From a bacterium (GTDB taxonomy: Bacteria > Verrucomicrobiota > Verrucomicrobiae > Limisphaerales > J093): 8,061 nt of DNA. The stretch covers positions 1 through 8,061 of the forward strand of contig JAKCAB010000105.1 of the NCBI GenBank assembly GCA_021839785.1, in the 5' to 3' direction. Below are positions 1 through 8,061 of the stretch, one piece after another. Both the position numbers and the translations under genes were made by a program. Below the pieces are notes generated by a model that saw only the letters and a list, made by a program, of their open reading frames with translations, searched no databases and had not been told where the DNA came from. Position 1 is the stretch's first letter. Each line of letters begins with the position of its first letter.

Positions 1-1890
<1,890 letters not shown>

Positions 1891-1956
1891 AGCCGGTCTT
1901 GGTTGGCGACGAACGGGCGGATTCTTAGTGGCGACCCCAGTTCGCCCGCCACGGAT

Positions 1957-1984
1957 GAAATAGCCCGGCCGCGCGAATCGTCAA
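1957..1984 (-). promoter_or_regulatory. Possible sigma70-type promoter for clpB
   Basis: On the minus strand, TTGACG (1984-1979) is followed after 16 nt by TATTTC (1962-1957). The first hexamer matches the -35 consensus TTGACA at five of six positions; the second is a modest -10 match. The pair lies in the only gap over 100 nt in the window and would give a leader of roughly 60 nt before the clpB ATG. I see no CIRCE-type inverted repeat. This is a pattern match in GC-rich DNA, so confidence is low. Confidence 0.3.
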
Positions 1985-1995
1985 GGGGCGGGGGC

Positions 1996-2010
1996 GGCGG
2001 AGCGACCGCC
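1996..2010 (-). repeat. Short inverted repeat directly after the subtilase stop codon
   Basis: GGCGG and CCGCC are separated by five bases (AGCGA on the plus strand) and abut the TAG stop at 2011-2013. On the coding strand this reads GGCGGTCGCTCCGCC. It could form a 5-bp GC stem, but no T tract follows, so it is not a classical intrinsic terminator. It may be a copy of a dispersed GC-rich repeat; only a genome-wide search would show that. Confidence 0.3.
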
Positions 2011-3471
2011 CTACGGCGCGAGTTCGGCGGGGCTGACCGCGAGGTTCTGACGGATCGCTGCCTCGAGGTCTGCGCCGCGTTTGCCGGTGGCGGCGGCGAT
2101 TGACGCCGCCATGGCGGACGCGCTGGCGGTGGCGGGCGAGGTGCCCACCACCATGTAGGGTTGTCCCCAAAACGTCACGTAGCTCGTGCCGGGGGCGCCG
2201 ACGTCCACGAAGTTGCCGTAGTTCGCATACGAAGCGATGTTGCCGCTCCGGTTCACCGCGGTGACTGCAATGACCTCCGGGTCCGCGGCCGGGAAGGTCG
2301 GACTGGTTACCGGTTCGTTGCCGGCGGCGGCCAGGAACACCACACCCTTGTCATGGCCGGCCTGGATCAGGTTGTGCACAAACGGGCTTTCGTCCGGTCC
2401 CCCGAGGCTCAAATTCACGATCGGCGCACCGCTGTTGATCGCGGCCTGGATGCCCAGTGCAACGTCGAAGCTCGTGGCGCTGGAGTTGTTCCCGTACACG
2501 TCCACCGGCAAAATGCGCACCGCGCTGCCACTGCTCGCGTCCGGCGCCGCCGCCAGCGTGCGCACCAACGTTTCCGCCATGCTGGTGCCGTGTGCCAACT
2601 CATCGGCGGGCGGGGTGGCAGCGCCGGCGACCGAGATTGCCGGCAGCAGGAAATCCTTGATGCCGGCGGCATCGCCTTGCACAGCGGTGTCCACCACCGC
2701 CACCACCACGCCCTCGCCCGGCGCCACCGGCTTGGGATCGATTCCCAGCCCCACGCCGCCGGCCGGCAACAGCGCCTCGCCCGACGGCGGCCGATCGACG
2801 AGGTAATTCGCATCCACGCGGCTGGTGCCGTCGGTGCCCATCAACTGCGCTCGCGCGGCCTCGGCGGCGGCGGCGGCCGCGAACTTCAGCCGGTACGCGC
2901 CCAAGGCGTCCGAGCGGCCGATGATCTTGGCGCCCAGCTTCGCGGCCAGGTCTTCGATCTTCGCATCGCTGCCCGGCTTGAGCGTGACAATCAACTCGTC
3001 CTTGAGCCGGTGGCTGCGGCGCTCCTCGGTTGGCGGGACTGCAATGCGCGTGGTGGCGGCCTGGCGCGAGGTGCTGAAGACGTACAACGTCGGTGCCGCG
3101 TTGCTGGCGGGCACGAGCACGAAGTTCAGCGAACCGAGCAAGCGGCGCAACGCCTCGCCGGGGGCGAGATCGCTGAACTTGGCATTGACGACGTGCCGGG
3201 CCTGCGGATCCACGAAGACGTGCCAGCGCGTACGCGCGGCGATGGTTTCGAGCAGGCGGTCGAGCGGCCAGCCATTGATGTCGGCGGTGACCTTGTTTTC
3301 GGCGGGACGCCAATCCAGCCGGCCCGGCGGGCGGGCCGGGGCCGTGCTGGCAAGCAGAGCAGACACCGCCGCGGCCAGGCCGAGGAGGGTTGCACGAGTC
3401 CATATCTTTCGTCCGCGAATCACCGGATCAAGGTAGGTCAACACCAACTGCGGGCAAAGGTCGCGTTGCAC
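2011..3471 (-). CDS. Exported S8 (subtilisin-like) serine protease with N-terminal STN-like domain
   Basis: A 486-codon frame with a GTG start. Residues about 20-46 (basic RGRKIWTR, then LLGLAAAVSALLASTAPA) form a signal peptide. A GTG at 3423 would give a more normal n-region and may be the true start; neither start has a clear Shine-Dalgarno. Residues about 62-133 (DINGWPLDRLLETIAARTRW, then ALRRLLGSLNFVLV) resemble the STN/secretin-N0 short domain. Residues about 158-215 (DELIVTLKPGSD, then LGAKIIGRSDALGAYRLKF) resemble the fervidolysin/I9-type inhibitory prodomain. The catalytic domain follows, with Asp261 (VVVAVVDTAV), His294 (AHGTSMAETL), oxyanion Asn385 (AAAGNEP) and Ser445 (VVGTSPATAS), so the triad is complete. 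It ends soon after the Ser helix with no C-terminal sorting domain. It is probably autoprocessed and acts in the periplasm or outside the cell. It starts 36 nt after hslR. The peptidase call is firm; the STN assignment rests on pattern only. Confidence 0.9.
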   Translation of the reverse strand: MQRDLCPQLVLTYLDPVIRGRKIWTRATLLGLAAAVSALLASTAPARPPGRLDWRPAENKVTADINGWPLDRLLETIAARTRWHVFVDPQARHVVNAKFSDLAPGEALRRLLGSLNFVLVPASNAAPTLYVFSTSRQAATTRIAVPPTEERRSHRLKDELIVTLKPGSDAKIEDLAAKLGAKIIGRSDALGAYRLKFAAAAAAEAARAQLMGTDGTSRVDANYLVDRPPSGEALLPAGGVGLGIDPKPVAPGEGVVVAVVDTAVQGDAAGIKDFLLPAISVAGAATPPADELAHGTSMAETLVRTLAAAPDASSGSAVRILPVDVYGNNSSATSFDVALGIQAAINSGAPIVNLSLGGPDESPFVHNLIQAGHDKGVVFLAAAGNEPVTSPTFPAADPEVIAVTAVNRSGNIASYANYGNFVDVGAPGTSYVTFWGQPYMVVGTSPATASASAMAASIAAATGKRGADLEAAIRQNLAVSPAELAP

Positions 3472-3507
3472 GGTGCTTCGGGCAAGCTTCGAAGGCGGTG
3501 GGGCGGT

Positions 3508-3894
3508 TCACAAGCCGAGTTGGTCGAGCATACGGCGCTCGCGTTTGGTCGGCCGGCCCGCACCTTTCGGCCGGTGGATGAACGGCTCGATCCGGGCCTC
3601 GCGGGGCTTGTTCAACTCCTCTGGCGGGGTGAGCTCCTCAATATAGCGCGGCACGAGCGCGGCGCCCACGCGGCGGTCCAACAGCCCGAGCACGCGCACC
3701 GTGCGCTCGATCTCGCCGACCTGCGCTTCGACGAGTTCGCCGGGGTGCACCGAGCGGGCGGGCTTGACGCGCTGGCCGCCGATTTTCACATGCCCCGCGG
3801 CGCACGCCTCCGTGGCGAGGCCGCGCGTTTTGAAGAGCCGCACGGCCCAAAGCCATTTGTCCAGGCGAACCTCGGTCGGGATTTCAAGCGGCAT
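3508..3894 (-). CDS. hslR: RNA-binding S4 domain protein, Hsp15 (HslR) family
   Basis: A 128-residue basic cytoplasmic protein. It opens with an S4 RNA-binding domain: VRLDKWLWAVRLFKTRGLAT (about residues 9-28), then HVKIGGQRVKPARSVHPGEL (about 35-54). The VRLDKWLWA-R--KTR-LA pattern and a lysine/arginine-rich tail ending GRPTKRERRMLDQL match E. coli Hsp15 closely, and the length is close to its 133 residues. In that family the protein binds 50S subunits carrying a stalled nascent chain with peptidyl-tRNA and helps recycle them after heat shock. The ATG at 3892-3894 places the S4 motif at the usual distance from the N terminus. It sits 32 nt after the broken ABM gene and 36 nt before the subtilase gene, on the same strand. 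The domain call is firm. Orthology with HslR, rather than a generic S4 protein, is likely but not proven. Confidence 0.9.
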   Translation of the reverse strand: MPLEIPTEVRLDKWLWAVRLFKTRGLATEACAAGHVKIGGQRVKPARSVHPGELVEAQVGEIERTVRVLGLLDRRVGAALVPRYIEELTPPEELNKPREARIEPFIHRPKGAGRPTKRERRMLDQLGL

Positions 3895-3926
3895 GGCAGA
3901 AGATCAAGGCGTCGCCGGCTGTGCGC

Positions 3927-4215
3927 TCACCAACCGGCGTCTTCGGGAAACACATTGGCGAACTTCACGCTGGTTCGGGGCTCGGCCATCATCGGCGCCA
4001 CCGTGTCGCGCCAGCGCACGTAATGCGCGGTTTCCTTGTGGGCCGCCGGCGCCGCGGCGGTGCGATAAACCTCCACCAGCACGAGTTTGTTGGACCACGT
4101 CGAAGCGCGCGATGCCGGGTTCGCGAACGCTTTGACGTGCGTTCTCGACCGTGGCCTGCTTGAAAGCCTCGACGCACTCGGGTTTCACCTGAACGTGGAC
4201 GTGCACGACTAGCAT
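3927..4215 (-). pseudogene. Antibiotic biosynthesis monooxygenase (ABM) domain protein, frameshifted
   Basis: The first part, from ATG 4213-4215, reads [20 protein letters not shown] and on to [12 protein letters not shown]. The second part, in a frame shifted by +1 from about 4091, reads [40 protein letters not shown] and [14 protein letters not shown], ending with TGA at 3929-3927. Together they form a standard small ABM fold of the YgiN/LsrG type, a cofactor-free dimeric ferredoxin-like enzyme acting on quinols or similar small molecules. The loop between the halves, usually about six residues such as QQADDP, is missing. A 17-nt deletion would explain both the shift and the missing loop; restoring it gives 306 nt, or 101 residues plus stop. 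Unshifted reading instead gives an unrelated arginine-rich tail ending at 3904. Both halves are otherwise free of stops, so the damage is recent or is a sequencing error. Whether any product is functional is unknown. Confidence 0.85.
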
Positions 4216-4264
4216 GACCGCAGTATCGCGTCCCGGCCGGCCACCGCAAACCGAAAGCACGGTC

Positions 4265-6511
4265 TTACTTCGCCGCAGCCTTCAGCAAGCTCGCCACGAC
4301 CGTCTCCGCCGCGACCGGTTCGGGCAGCAAGGCGAACAGCGACGGCTGCCAGGGATCGAGCGTGAAGGTCCAGCTCTTGCCGTGGCCGACCCGCCTCCCG
4401 GACCGCAGGTCGTAAATGAATTGCTCGGGCGCAAGCTGAGAAAGCCGCGCAGTGAGCGCGATCGGCTGCTCAAGTGCGTCGTTTCCGCCTGCCTGCTTCA
4501 AGTCTTCGCTCATTTGGTACTCAATGTTTCGTTCGATGGCTATCAGAGTCGCGTCGCCCACGCGGAACCGGTGAACGCGCGCCCGGGCCGATGGCGGGAG
4601 CTTCACCGGGCCCTGGCCAATCTGGGTTTCCAGCCAATTGACGAAGCTCATGTCAGGTTCTTGGGCCAGCCGTCGTTTCGGGAACTCAGCGAGGTCGCCG
4701 ATGAAACCGGCGGCCTTGCCTTCCGGGCCGCGCCAGGCCCGAACGGCGGCCGGACTCGCAAACGGAAATGCCCGCTCCAGCCGATTCGTGGCGCGTAGTC
4801 GGCCGTGTTCGTCGAAAAGCCCTAGCGCGCCGTCGGCCAGCACCAGCCGCGTGGGCGGTTTGCTGGTGAGTGGTCCGGAGAAGAGAGATTCAACGGTCGC
4901 GAGTTCCCGGTCGGAAAGCGCGTAAGACCGCGGCAACACCAGCGTGAAGGGCGCGGCCGGACCAGGCTGGAATCGCTCGAGTTGTTCCGACGAAATGAAC
5001 TGCGGGCTGAAGCCGAGGTCCTGCAGCGCCTTCAGCCACGCGTTCCGCACCTTGGCGTGGCGATTGTGCTCCGCCTCGAAGCTCGAGAAGCGCCGGGGCC
5101 AAGTCGAGCCGTCCGCCGTGGATTCGAGCAGCCACGCCACTTGGATGCTCGGCTGGGAATAGTGGATATAGATCGGGTCGCGCACGCGCTCCGCGCGCAA
5201 GAAGAGTTGTGCCAGTGGATTGTGCAGTTCCTTCAGCACGGGCGCCAACGCGCGGGCTTTGGCAGTAAGCGCGTAATCGGGGCGGTTCCAATCGATGCAG
5301 TCTTCGCTCCACCAAATGAGGCAGCCGCGATCGCCTTCGAGAAGGAGGTGCCAGAGCCGGCGATTGGCGGCGTTCGCCTCCTTTTCGAAGACGGTGGTCA
5401 GGATCGGCTTTCCCGGCATGAACGAACCGAAGACTTCGCGCGCGTTGCCAATGTCGTACGGCTCCACCCAGTCGAGCACTTGCGACAGGCGCCAGAGATC
5501 GTAGCCACCCCACGCCGAGGGCATCTGCGTGCCTTCGATGCCGACCGGCGTGCGCGGGTCCACCGCGCGCGCCGCCTGGCGCAACTCGTCCAGCGTGCGC
5601 GCGAGCGACAGGTCCATGTAAGTCCGGAAATCGGCCCAGGGCGCGAAGTTCCAGCGCGTCGGCTCGCGGCGGGCGGCGACCGGATCGAACTGGAGCGCCT
5701 GCACCGCCGGCCAGTCCGGTTTCCCGCGCGGCAACGCGTCGCCGCTGGCCATGCGGTTTTTGATCTGGTCGGTGCTGAACGGCCGGACCTCGTCCCAGGA
5801 CCTGAACGCGGTTTCCCACTCGGCATTCAAGGCAGCGAGGGCGGCGTGCTCGGGTGGGGCGAGACTCTGTCGAGCCGCGACTTCGCGCGACTGATTGGCA
5901 GGGCTCGACGGAGTCTCGCCCCACCGGGTTCCGGGTGTGTACTGAGTCTTCAGCCATGCTCGAAAGCCATCTAGCGCGGCAGGCGAGAAGTCGTAATCGA
6001 AGGGGTTCGCCGAGATCGTGACCGAGAGTTCGTGGCGGATGTTATAGGCCAGCGGCGCGTGCGGAGCGAAGCGTCCCGCCGCCGCGCGCATCTGGTCCTT
6101 CGCCCAGCCGAGCCATTGCGGATCGTCAAAGCAAGACTCGCGAACGAACGCGCTTTCGGGCCGGCCGCTGTTCGCCCAGCCAGTGACGAACTTGTCCCAA
6201 TCGGTAACCTGCGAGTTCCACTTCAAACACAGGCCGCGGTTGACGAGGTTCTCGACGTAAAACGGATACCGGTTCGTCAGCCACGGCCGGGCGTCGCCAC
6301 CAGCGCCGTGCACCATCGCGGTGTCCACCCCCATCTCGCGCAGGCGATTGCGGAACAACGGCACCTTGTCCGGCCGTTTCCAGACCGAGTCACCCACCCA
6401 CATGATGATGCGGTAATCGTTCCAAGGCCGGAGATCGGCGGCAGCGGAATGAACCGCCAAGGCGCCGAGAGCGGCAAGGGCGTTCAAAAACCGGAGGAGC
6501 GAAGAAGTCAT
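4265..6511 (-). CDS. Exported GH42-like (beta-galactosidase-type, clan GH-A) glycosidase family protein
   Basis: A 748-residue protein. A signal peptide ([20 protein letters not shown], then HSAAAD) is probably cut near residue 25. A divergent TIM barrel follows. RHELSVT with downstream FRAWLKTQY (about 159-191) and [12 protein letters not shown] (228-239) parallels the GH42 acid/base region NE...FR.WL...YG...LN..WGTAFW, pointing to Glu161 as acid/base. LTTVFEKE then [18 protein letters not shown] (371-401) parallels the GH42 nucleophile region, pointing to Glu376. The segment from about 447 ([16 protein letters not shown]) resembles the GH42 second, trimerisation-like domain, and a C-terminal beta domain ends in [14 protein letters not shown]. 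The ATG at 6509-6511 has AAAGGA eight bases upstream. It follows the isomerase gene by 30 nt. Residues about 196-220 are encoded by an inserted palindromic repeat. The fold is fairly clear; substrate, and whether it is catalytic, are not. Confidence 0.7.
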   Translation of the reverse strand: MTSSLLRFLNALAALGALAVHSAAADLRPWNDYRIIMWVGDSVWKRPDKVPLFRNRLREMGVDTAMVHGAGGDARPWLTNRYPFYVENLVNRGLCLKWNSQVTDWDKFVTGWANSGRPESAFVRESCFDDPQWLGWAKDQMRAAAGRFAPHAPLAYNIRHELSVTISANPFDYDFSPAALDGFRAWLKTQYTPGTRWGETPSSPANQSREVAARQSLAPPEHAALAALNAEWETAFRSWDEVRPFSTDQIKNRMASGDALPRGKPDWPAVQALQFDPVAARREPTRWNFAPWADFRTYMDLSLARTLDELRQAARAVDPRTPVGIEGTQMPSAWGGYDLWRLSQVLDWVEPYDIGNAREVFGSFMPGKPILTTVFEKEANAANRRLWHLLLEGDRGCLIWWSEDCIDWNRPDYALTAKARALAPVLKELHNPLAQLFLRAERVRDPIYIHYSQPSIQVAWLLESTADGSTWPRRFSSFEAEHNRHAKVRNAWLKALQDLGFSPQFISSEQLERFQPGPAAPFTLVLPRSYALSDRELATVESLFSGPLTSKPPTRLVLADGALGLFDEHGRLRATNRLERAFPFASPAAVRAWRGPEGKAAGFIGDLAEFPKRRLAQEPDMSFVNWLETQIGQGPVKLPPSARARVHRFRVGDATLIAIERNIEYQMSEDLKQAGGNDALEQPIALTARLSQLAPEQFIYDLRSGRRVGHGKSWTFTLDPWQPSLFALLPEPVAAETVVASLLKAAAK
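5853..5925. repeat. 73-nt palindromic repeat element inside the GH42-like gene
   Basis: Arms 5853-5876 and 5902-5925 are 24 nt each and complementary at 23 positions, the exception being T5868 opposite G5910. Each arm begins GGTGGGGCGAGACTC and ends GTCGAGCC when read inward. The 25-nt centre contains a smaller CGCGA-CT-TCGCG inverted repeat. Read with the gene it encodes residues 196-220 ([10 protein letters not shown], then [15 protein letters not shown]) without breaking the frame. The encoded segment falls where GH42 proteins have only a short loop, so it looks like an inserted REP-like element. No second copy occurs in this window. Confidence 0.85.
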
Positions 6512-6537
6512 GCTTGGCGTCCTTTGCGTCTTGGCGG
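6512..6537 (-). repeat. Degenerate tandem ACGCMAAG-type spacer repeat
   Basis: Read on the minus strand, the gap holds CCGCCAAG, then ACGCAAAGG, then ACGCCAAGC: three imperfect units of about nine bases. With four A residues before it, it fills the whole 30-nt gap between the isomerase stop and the GH42-like start. Such units, which translate as RQDAKDAK, resemble intergenic spacer repeats I recognise from many environmental bacterial genomes. The wider distribution is from recollection, not from this window. Confidence 0.55.
6520..6525 (-). promoter_or_regulatory. Ribosome binding site of the GH42-like gene
   Basis: AAAGGA on the minus strand lies eight bases before the ATG at 6511. It is the best Shine-Dalgarno match I found in front of any gene in this window and supports the chosen start. 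It is contained within the ACGCAAAGG repeat unit. Confidence 0.6.
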
Positions 6538-6541
6538 TTTT

Positions 6542-7321
6542 CTATTCTTCGGGTTCGGAGGCGGTGTCTGCTGCGACGGCAACTGAAGAGCCGAGTGCGG
6601 CTTCGTCACAAAGCAGCGTTACCCGCGGGTGGAGCCAGAGGAAGCTGGCGGGCAGGCGCGGGGTGACGGTGCCGGCGAGGAGGCGGCGGAGCACCGCGCG
6701 TTTGTGGCGTCCGCTGACGAGGAGCAGGATTTCGCGGGACGCCAGCAAGTCCGCCATGCCCAGCGTCAGCCCGTAGCTGGGGCGGTTGCGGGCGTTCGAC
6801 AACATGCCGTGGTTCAGCGAAGCCGCGGACAGTTTGGCCACGTGGGCGAAAGGCTGGAGCGCCGCAGCCGGTTCGTTGAAACCGAGATGGCCGTTCACGC
6901 CCAGCCCCAAAATGCACACGTCGATCGGTCCGTTGACGGCGAGCCAGGCGCGGACCTCCCGGCATTCGGTCTCGGGATCGGCTGGCCGGCTGCGAAGCCC
7001 GTGCAGGCGATGGGCGCGGCCGAGCGGCGCGAGGAGCAGTCGCCGGAAGTAGCTTTCGCAGGTGGCCGGATCGTTCATCGCCAGACCGCCCCACTCGTCG
7101 AGTTTGAGGAATCGCGCGCGGCGCAGTCGCTGCGGTTGGCTGGCGAGCAGTTCGTACGTGCGAGTGGGCGTGCCGCCGGAGGCGAGGCAGAGCAGCGCGT
7201 CAGGTCGGGCGCGGAGCCGCGCAGCGAGCCAGTCAGCGGCGTGGCGGCTCAGCGACTCGTGATCGGGGGAGACTTTCGGCTTAAGCATGCGGTCGGGGTT
7301 GGGCACAAGAGGCGTTGGCAT
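6542..7321 (-). CDS. agaI: Galactosamine-6-phosphate isomerase/deaminase, AgaI-like (NagB superfamily)
   Basis: A 259-residue cytoplasmic enzyme of the glucosamine/galactosamine-6-phosphate isomerase family. The inferred reaction is galactosamine 6-phosphate to tagatose 6-phosphate plus ammonia. Visible motifs are the phosphate loop CLASGGTPTRTY (about 45-56), FLKLDEWGGL with the proton-abstracting Asp75, ATCESYF (about 86-92), and ILGLGVNGHLGFNEPAAALQ with His145 and Glu150. A late SYGLTLGMADLLASREILLL and PASFLWLHP follow. The active-site Asp of NagB (DGH) is Asn143 here (NGH). That change, LDEW, ATCES and PASFLWLH all match AgaI as I recall it from E. coli, so I favour AgaI over NagB or 6-phosphogluconolactonase. 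The start is uncertain: ATG 7321 or ATG 7288 (M12), neither with a clear Shine-Dalgarno. It lies 43 nt after mtaB and 30 nt before the GH42-like gene, probably in one transcript. Substrate specificity is unproven. Confidence 0.82.
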   Translation of the reverse strand: MPTPLVPNPDRMLKPKVSPDHESLSRHAADWLAARLRARPDALLCLASGGTPTRTYELLASQPQRLRRARFLKLDEWGGLAMNDPATCESYFRRLLLAPLGRAHRLHGLRSRPADPETECREVRAWLAVNGPIDVCILGLGVNGHLGFNEPAAALQPFAHVAKLSAASLNHGMLSNARNRPSYGLTLGMADLLASREILLLVSGRHKRAVLRRLLAGTVTPRLPASFLWLHPRVTLLCDEAALGSSVAVAADTASEPEE

Positions 7322-7364
7322 CTGCGGGGAGCACCAGGCGAGGAGTTCCTGGCCGACCCGCGGA

Positions 7365-8061
7365 CTAGAGGTCGTAGTCCTCGGGTCGAAACTTGGCCCG
7401 ATCCACTTGGTCCATCATTTCGCTGATGAACCGACCTTCGTCGGCGGGGAGCGTGTCCAGCGTCCTCTGCAGGCGGTCCAGCCACGGAAGTTCACGCGCC
7501 GGAATCTTCAGCCGGCCCGCACGATGCGCCTCCCGAATCCTGTCCAATGCCGTCCGGGCGGCCGCTTGCCCGGCCTCGTAAGGCGTGGCCGCTTTCACGA
7601 TGGCCCGCGCGACGGCGATGGCGTTCTCCGGTGCCAGCACAAAGGCTTGCGGATCCAAGGCCGCATCCGACTCCACGAGCCACTTGCGATAGAGCAAGGC
7701 GGCGTCGCGCCCGTCTTGCAGCGCCTGGTTCATGAGCCGGCAGTCATAAATCAGTTGTTCGAGATAGCACGTGGGCGCCATCCCGCCCAACAACTTGACG
7801 TTCTGTACCGATTCGTTGCTCCAGGTGTCGCAGGTGGCCGCAGCGATGTTCCCCAGCGGACTCAAGTGGGCGCACGCGGCCGTTTTTCCTTCCATCGCCA
7901 TCGGGAAGCCGGTGATGGCCTTGAGAATGACGTTCTCATATCCGCAGTCTTTGCCGGGGCCCACCGCCCCATGCTGGTAGCAGACAAGCGTGCGAACCGC
8001 GCTCACCACCCGCACCACCGCGGCAAACACCCGCGGGATCATCCTCTGCTCGGCCAGGACC
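7365..8061 (-). CDS. mtaB: Methanol:corrinoid methyltransferase MtaB homologue, C-terminal 231 residues (5' end outside window)
   Basis: In characterised systems MtaB is the zinc-dependent, TIM-barrel subunit that activates methanol and passes its methyl group to the corrinoid protein MtaC, from which MtaA-type methyltransferases move it on. The fragment shows the family's most conserved stretch: GAVGPGKDCGYENVILKAIT, then GFPMAMEGKTAACAH, CDTWSNESVQ, DCRLMN, DPQAFVLA and a C-terminal FRPEDYDL. Cys39 of the fragment (codon 7946-7944, in GKDCGYEN) matches Cys269 of Methanosarcina barkeri MtaB, one of three zinc ligands. The other two (Glu164 and Cys220 there) lie outside the window. The frame runs open past the ATG at 8042 to base 8061, and the upstream codons still fit the family (LAEQRMIPRVFAAVVR), so that ATG is internal. 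The full protein should be about 460 residues. Family membership is firm. The physiological methyl donor in this organism is unknown, and the partner corrinoid protein is not in the window. Confidence 0.9.
   Translation of the reverse strand, partial: VLAEQRMIPRVFAAVVRVVSAVRTLVCYQHGAVGPGKDCGYENVILKAITGFPMAMEGKTAACAHLSPLGNIAAATCDTWSNESVQNVKLLGGMAPTCYLEQLIYDCRLMNQALQDGRDAALLYRKWLVESDAALDPQAFVLAPENAIAVARAIVKAATPYEAGQAAARTALDRIREAHRAGRLKIPARELPWLDRLQRTLDTLPADEGRFISEMMDQVDRAKFRPEDYDL

Noticed and set aside
2860..2882. GCC-type triplet run in the subtilase gene
   Set aside because: It encodes a short poly-Ala stretch in the prodomain region and is the kind of simple repeat expected at this GC content.
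2161..4023. 620-codon open frame on the plus strand
   Set aside because: It runs antisense across the subtilase, hslR and the end of the ABM gene, all of which have recognisable motifs. A single gene opposite three real genes is not credible.
4086..4095. Programmed frameshift site in the ABM gene
   Set aside because: The shift needed is +1, and the CCAACAAACTC context is not a recognised slippery site. A loop of about six residues is also missing, which a frameshift alone would not explain. A deletion is simpler.
4982..5974. 330-codon open frame on the plus strand
   Set aside because: It is antisense to the GH42-like gene and has no recognisable domain or Shine-Dalgarno.
7322..7364. CCAGG/CCTGG inverted repeat between mtaB and the isomerase as a terminator
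   Set aside because: The stem is only five base pairs around a nine-base loop, and no T run follows. It is more likely chance in GC-rich DNA.

Overview
This 8,061-base, GC-rich window carries seven genes, all on the minus strand. They are listed here in transcription order, from high to low coordinates. The first is the C-terminal half of an MtaB-type methanol:corrinoid methyltransferase, cut by the right edge of the window. The second is a NagB-superfamily sugar-phosphate isomerase that most resembles galactosamine-6-phosphate isomerase (AgaI). The third is a large exported GH42-like glycosidase. The fourth is a small antibiotic-biosynthesis-monooxygenase (ABM) gene broken by a frameshift. 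The fifth is an Hsp15/HslR-type S4 RNA-binding protein. The sixth is an exported subtilase with an unusual N-terminal STN-like domain. The last is the first 630 codons of ClpB, cut by the left edge. Gaps between genes are 30-49 nt, except for 120 nt in front of clpB. The long plus-strand open frames are GC-driven shadows of these genes.

The likely source is an environmental bacterium of the PVC group, most plausibly Verrucomicrobiota (Pedosphaera/Limisphaera-like). This is inferred from the mix of an exported GH42-like protein, an S8 protease with a fervidolysin-like prodomain, a bacterial MtaB homologue, and short dispersed repeats inside and between genes. No marker gene settles the taxonomy.

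Right half (4265-8061): mtaB, the isomerase and the GH42-like gene form a tight same-strand run that could be one transcript for sugar and C1 metabolism. An exported glycosidase-like protein would act on glycans, AgaI-like chemistry would feed an amino sugar into glycolysis, and MtaB would transfer a methyl group to a corrinoid protein. The functional link is inference. The 30-nt gap before the GH42-like gene is made of short ACGCMAAG-type units that also supply its Shine-Dalgarno sequence. A 73-nt palindromic element lies in frame inside the GH42-like gene, in what should be a short surface loop.

Left half (1-4215): the ABM gene has lost about 17 nt and changes frame. It is followed by hslR, the subtilase and clpB, a loose proteostasis-themed neighbourhood (ribosome rescue, proteolysis, disaggregation). 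A plausible sigma70-like promoter lies in the 120-nt gap before clpB. I see no RNA genes, CRISPR array, transposase or convincing intrinsic terminator, and no gene-free stretch above 300 bases.
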